Assembly (NCBI RefSeq): GCF_000002425.4
Contig: NC_037258.1
Span: forward strand, 3,773,003 to 3,837,002
Length of the DNA: 64,000 nt
From: Physcomitrium patens
Lineage: Eukaryota > Streptophyta > Bryopsida > Funariales > Funariaceae
Direction of reading: 5' to 3'
Part shown: in pieces, positions 59,580 through 64,000 of the stretch
Numbering within the stretch: position 1 is the first letter of the stretch
Layout of the letters: the number at the start of each line of letters is the position of its first letter
Position numbers and translations under genes: made by a program
Notes under the pieces: generated by a model
What the model was told of the DNA's origin: nothing
Database searches by the model: none
The model's input: only the letters and a program-made list of their open reading frames with translations

Positions 59580-61945
59580 TAAAAGAACTTTGTGACAAGA
59601 TGCCACAAGCTTCTATTAGGATGGAGCATGGTAGAGAGCATCTTTTAGAGCCTCAAGTAGAACCTTTATCATTTCCAACTCAAAAGACTAATGTAGCTAA
59701 TGAAGATAACCACAACTTCTAAACCAAAATCCAAATTGACTTGATGATGTCACCAATGAAATTACCAATTGTAGCACGTTTAAGAATACAAGGAACATCA
59801 ATTCTACCTAATCTGTGAATATTTAGTGGATCTATCAATAAAGACCCCACAGTCCACATAGAAAGGTTTGTAGAAGTACTTATCACTAGTTTAATAATTA
59901 ATCATAGCTACTATTTAATATGGTTTCCAACAACCTTCATAGATATTGGGTATGCTTCATATAGATCCCATATAGAAGAAGAAATTATTAAATGGATACA
60001 TTTCTTTATCAATATAGGCTCGTAATTAGCCAACAACAAGTTCTTATAGTCTTGACAACCATTAGACAAGGTCCTTAAGAAGATATTACTTCTTATGTGA
60101 TGTAATTTTGAGTAGTATGTACTCAATATATTGGTAACGTTTTAAATGAGGATACCATAAGGAACTACTTTATCCAAGGTTTTGCCACGCCTTCTATAAT
60201 TTAAGATATCTCTAATAAGAGACCTAAAGATTTAAAAAGAGTCATTCAAGCAGCTTTAGAAGTAGAGGTTATTGATAAGAAAAATAATCATATGATTCAA
60301 AGAACAAAAGAATCAATATCCTCCTTTATAACCTTGTAACATCGACCAAAAAAATTCCATCAACCTCTAGCTTTACGCTACTCACAACTTTCTACTTTTT
60401 CCTTACTAATTAATAATCCAATATATTTAACTATACAACCTTCATATGATCAAGTTCAAACTAAGACCTTATATGATACTAGATTGGAAGAATTTAAAAG
60501 TAAAGTAAGGCAAATTAATAAAGTATTTAAAAATGAGATGATGAATACTATAAAATCTATTAGTAAACAAATGTTTTGCCTTGTTAAAAATCAAACTCCA
60601 ATTATAGAGCCTAAATACAATAAATTAAAAATTCATACTTTTAGATTGTGGTGTACAAATTATAGACAAGTAAATCACATTGCTCAATTTTGTCCACAAT
60701 TTTTATAACAACCACTTATAGAAAAGAATCAACCTCAACTTTATAGATTTCTTCACCATTCAAGATAAGTAGGTCCTAGGCTTCTTTCCAATTAAAAGAA
60801 TAATATTATACCTTTTCCTACTTGTAGAAAACCACAACGAGTAAGTCAATGTTGGATTGAGAATGAAATCATATGTTCTAATTGTAGAGGTTCTCATCCT
60901 ATCGATTGTTGTAGAAGATCTAACCAAGTTAAATCCTAAACCTCTTCTTCAAAGGATTATAATAATCAAACTAGAGGAAATATACAAGAAGTTAGATTTG
61001 CAGATCCTATTATTATAAAAAATCCATCAAACATGTATTATGATCCTTCAAATAATGGTTAAAATCATCATCTTTCAACAATAGTTAAAACCAATTATGG
61101 AACATTACAAAGATCTATAATCTATATTTAAAATCAAAACCAAAATTAAGAGCCACATTCTTCTAAAGATGTTAGATATACAATGGCTCAACTTGATGTA
61201 TTTACTACATCAACCTTACCATCTCCTCGATCCAATTTAGTCCAACTACACAATAAGGAGATCTTCAAAAATAATGTATATTTATCTTCTTTAGTTATAA
61301 CTAGAAGTATGAGTGCCAAAAAATCAATAGATTTAGCACTTCTTGAAGATAATGAAATATCTTTGGATACTTCAAAAGATTTGCCTAAGTTTGTAGAATT
61401 GACATAAACTACTCAAGAGGTAAAACATGACCAATTATCTTATTTGATTGAATCTAATGAGAATAAATATGAATTTATGGATAAAGAAGGGCCTTGGACT
61501 TTTAATACCTTGTTAAAATATCCAACAATTATTAGAGCCTAATATTGTCTTGCAGAACCATATGATTTGTGGGAAGACCTTTGTAAGACTAGAGCCAATA
61601 TTTTTTTTGGTTAATTGGTTCAAGTAGCACCAACCATCAAAAAAGACCTGAAAAAAGGTATAATTATATAAAGAAAAATAAAAAATATAGAAGAAATAGC
61701 GAAAGTTGAAGTTGGAGATTTAGAAGGAGATATTACCTCGGAAGAACAAAAAGACAATAGAGAGTATGGACCTCTTGAGATAGATGTAGAAATAGTAGAT
61801 AAAATAATTCCTAAGATCATAGTAGATGATGAAAGTAGCATCAATATTATGCCCGAATCTACCATGATCAAATTGAAATTAAAAATCACTCATAAGATAA
61901 TTATGAAGGTAAGACTTGTTGATCAAAGATCTTTTCAACTTTTAA
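59580..61945 (+). pseudogene. Gypsy gag-protease remnant E
   Basis: + strand peptides of a Ty3-type gag appear from about 59,840 (DPTVHIERFVE). Two zinc-knuckle-like motifs follow, one near 60,650-60,700 (CTNYRQVNHIAQFC, second Cys now Tyr) and one near 60,870-60,915 (CSNCRGSHPIDCC). An aspartic-protease-like segment lies at about 61,815-61,940 (IIVDDESSINIMPESTM, where DGSS-type is usual). Reverse transcriptase and later domains are absent, so the element is truncated near 61,945. It is unrelated to A-D at the peptide level and closer in look to the non-chromovirus Athila/Tat side of gypsy. Confidence 0.65.
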
Positions 61946-61966
61946 GTCAAATTTGAGACCTTTGTA

Positions 61967-63525
61967 TGTAAGCAAGAGGTGTAGATTATGTGATATTGTA
62001 GAATAGATAAATAAACTTTGTAGTAAGTTATTAGTTGGTTATTGACAACCTTGAGAATTAGACTGATGGCTAGGCAATTTAGTTGGTAACAGTAGGTTGT
62101 TAGTGGAATAAATAGTTAAGAATTCAAAAGGTCATAACCTTTGGAATCCGCTGGCCGATGGATCATCTTTTTAGTAGGATAAATAGTTTGAGGAAAGAGA
62201 GACCGAGAGCCAAATTGAGAGTCATAAGCCGAGAGTTAGATTGTGAGAGTCGTAAGCCAGAGTAAGCTTGGTGCTACCTCTTTGTTTTCTTTGCTTTTAT
62301 TATTTATTTATAAAGAATTGTGATTGAGAGAAGTAGTGTTGAATTGATAGTCGTAGAATAGATTATATGTTGAATCAAGATGGAAGTAGTAAGCCTTGGT
62401 ATTTTATAGTTTGATAATTGATTTCAAATACCCAGAGTACAGTCAATTGTGACACTAATAGACCCAATTCATATAACCAATCTCTTCCTATGTTCGAATT
62501 CACTTCTATTAGTTCAATTGCTTTGGTCTACTGAAGCTTGAATGCAACGAGAATAATAGATATCATTTTATGTCAAATGCCTATATAAAAAAGTGAATAG
62601 CTACTTTTCATTGTTAGGAAGAAGATGGTTGAGGCAATCTAAAGAAGTAACAAATTGGAGGACTTCTGTAGAATAGGAAGAAATTGATTTTTGTAGGATA
62701 TTGATTAGTTATTGATAAAATTCATTAATTATCTATAGGATAGTCAATTCATGAGGTAAGATAGATGATTTAGTCAAAAAAAGTAGTTAAATTAGGAATA
62801 TTGGTTGAAATCTTTATTTTAGAATAAGTATAAATTAGTTGAAGAAGAAGTAGAAATTGCCAGACTATGATAGTCATGAGTCAAGGTAAGCTTGGTGTTA
62901 CCTCTTGTTTTTATTTTCTTTAAAAAAATGGTAATGGATAGATTTTGAATAATGTGAAGTGAAATTTTGAAATGAAAGAAAGATTTGATTTATATGATGT
63001 CAAATGGAAAATTAAATTTATTAAGTACTCAATTATAAGTAAAAAATTGAAAATTCGATAATTAAAGATATTTATAAAGTATAGATATGAATGAAAGAAT
63101 TATAATACATTGATTATGGAAAGTTGAGAGTGTTCCACAAGGAGAAGTCTGTGGAATATGAAATTATATGAATCAAATTACTAAGAATGATAGTTAGTTT
63201 TGAAAGTTCTAGTATTTGGATTATAAAATATTTTATACAGTCTTTTAAGATAATGTAATATTACATATTATTATTATAAGTTTGGAAAAGAAAAGACATA
63301 GTGAATGCATAAGATGGAATTATCAATTATAATATTTTATTTGTTAAAAGAGGAATTGATAGAATTTAGAAGATATTGTAGTATTTTTAGATATTTTTAG
63401 GAGATCAAAAGATAGTTAATTGTATGACCTTAATATGTAAATTTATATGGATAGTCTTTACTCATATTTGAATTCCCCTTTATAGGTTTATTCTAGGAAG
63501 GTATTTGAAGAATAAGTAAAATGAC
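61967..63525 (+). repeat. Possible long LTR (Athila/Tat-like)
   Basis: Non-coding DNA that begins TGTATGTAAG where remnant E stops and ends AATGACA just before a tRNA-type primer site. It contains an internal partial duplication: about 62,249-62,292 and 62,862-62,912 share an AGTAAGCTTGGTGCTACCTC-like block. A length near 1.5 kb suits Athila/Tat LTRs. No second LTR is in the window. Confidence 0.35.
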
Positions 63526-63535
63526 AATTATATTT

Positions 63536-63548
63536 TGGGGCCGTTATC
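63536..63548 (+). other. Possible Athila/Tat-type primer binding site
   Basis: TGGGGCCGTTATC resembles the TGGCGCCGTTGCC primer site common next to Athila/Tat LTRs, with three differences. Decayed, low certainty. Confidence 0.4.
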
Positions 63549-64000
63549 AAAGATTGATAATAATATTGAATATTAGGAATTAATTGCCAAACAAGTGGTT
63601 TTGGATGTTACATGAAGAGGTTATAAAATTGATGCTAGGTCAAAAGTGAAGCCAAATATGTAATTAGATTGGAGATAGAAAGAAATTTTAATATTATATG
63701 ATGAAAGATTATGATTAATAAGAATGAGAATATTACATGAAGAAAAATACGCTAGTTGAAAAAAAGATAGGAGAAAGCACAAGCAAAAAAATTGTTGCAG
63801 GATCAATAAGAATGTAATCTAAAAAGGAAGCATTGACAAAGTTGGATTAAAATATGATTGCATGCTTGTCGATATATCCGATAATATCCAGAATCTGATA
63901 GATCTTTAATATTTTAGTCATATATACCATTAAAAAAATTATCAAGGACACTCATGAAAAATTTTGTCAATAGTCCAATCTATCTCTTGAGTCCTTTAAT
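63549..64000. other. AT-rich end of window
   Basis: No domain recognised; possibly the leader of the element whose primer site lies at 63,536. It runs off the window. Confidence 0.35.

Noticed and set aside
1..64000. CRISPR array, bacterial operon, tRNA or rRNA genes
   Set aside because: No spaced direct repeats of CRISPR type, no polycistronic coding layout, and no tRNA or rRNA signature recognised; spliced genes and plant retrotransposons point to a plant nuclear genome.

Overview
The window looks like nuclear DNA of a land plant. A compact, relatively GC-rich gene segment (about 1-4,060 and 9,260-11,990) sits beside a long, very AT-rich stretch made almost entirely of nested, decayed retrotransposons. 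The plant assignment rests on an ankyrin-repeat/Raf-like kinase of the plant VIK/ILK type, on plant-type Ty3/gypsy chromoviruses and Ty1/copia elements, and on TTTAGGG-like minisatellite DNA. The extreme AT richness and the small number of introns suggest a moss or other seedless plant, but that is inference only.

Genes: only two cellular protein genes can be supported. On the minus strand, 1287-2055 encodes a small acidic protein of about 182 residues with a single C-terminal membrane segment. On the minus strand, 9754-11176 encodes a complete 418-residue ankyrin-kinase with one 166-bp intron. Between and around them lie AT-rich spacers, microsatellites and one probable MITE (6508-6888).

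Transposable elements, left to right: a decayed + strand copia (about 14,040-17,640); an old + strand chromovirus copy A' (18,297-28,742), interrupted by a young, nearly complete copy of the same family, A (19,532-25,881, TSD GATTT), and by a reversed solo LTR (28,007-28,548, TSD TTTTG); a probable non-autonomous LTR element carrying a GC-rich core (30,171-33,049); a minus strand chromovirus B (33,252-45,237) with a minus strand copia H (34,855-41,322, TSD CATAT) inserted in its integrase; inside an LTR of H, an insertion carrying a telomere-like 48-bp minisatellite; a minus strand relative of A, element C (45,719-52,326), with a family-A solo LTR in its own LTR (TSD ATTGC); a further minus strand remnant D (52,868-55,750); a + strand gypsy gag-protease remnant E (59,580-61,945); and a possible Athila/Tat-type LTR with its primer site (61,967-63,548).

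The most interesting signal is in family A. The predicted start of its transcript, 31 nt downstream of the LTR TATA box, is complementary over 11-13 nt to the sequence at the LTR's inner edge, where a tRNA primer site would normally lie. A degenerate tRNA-iMet site survives about 20 nt further in. The related element C has different sequences at both places, yet they still pair 11 of 12, again 31 nt from its TATA box. This is the arrangement known from self-priming Tf1-type retrotransposons and suggests a plant chromovirus lineage that primes reverse transcription with its own 5' end. Element A also carries an unrecognised extra reading frame between pol and the 3' LTR.
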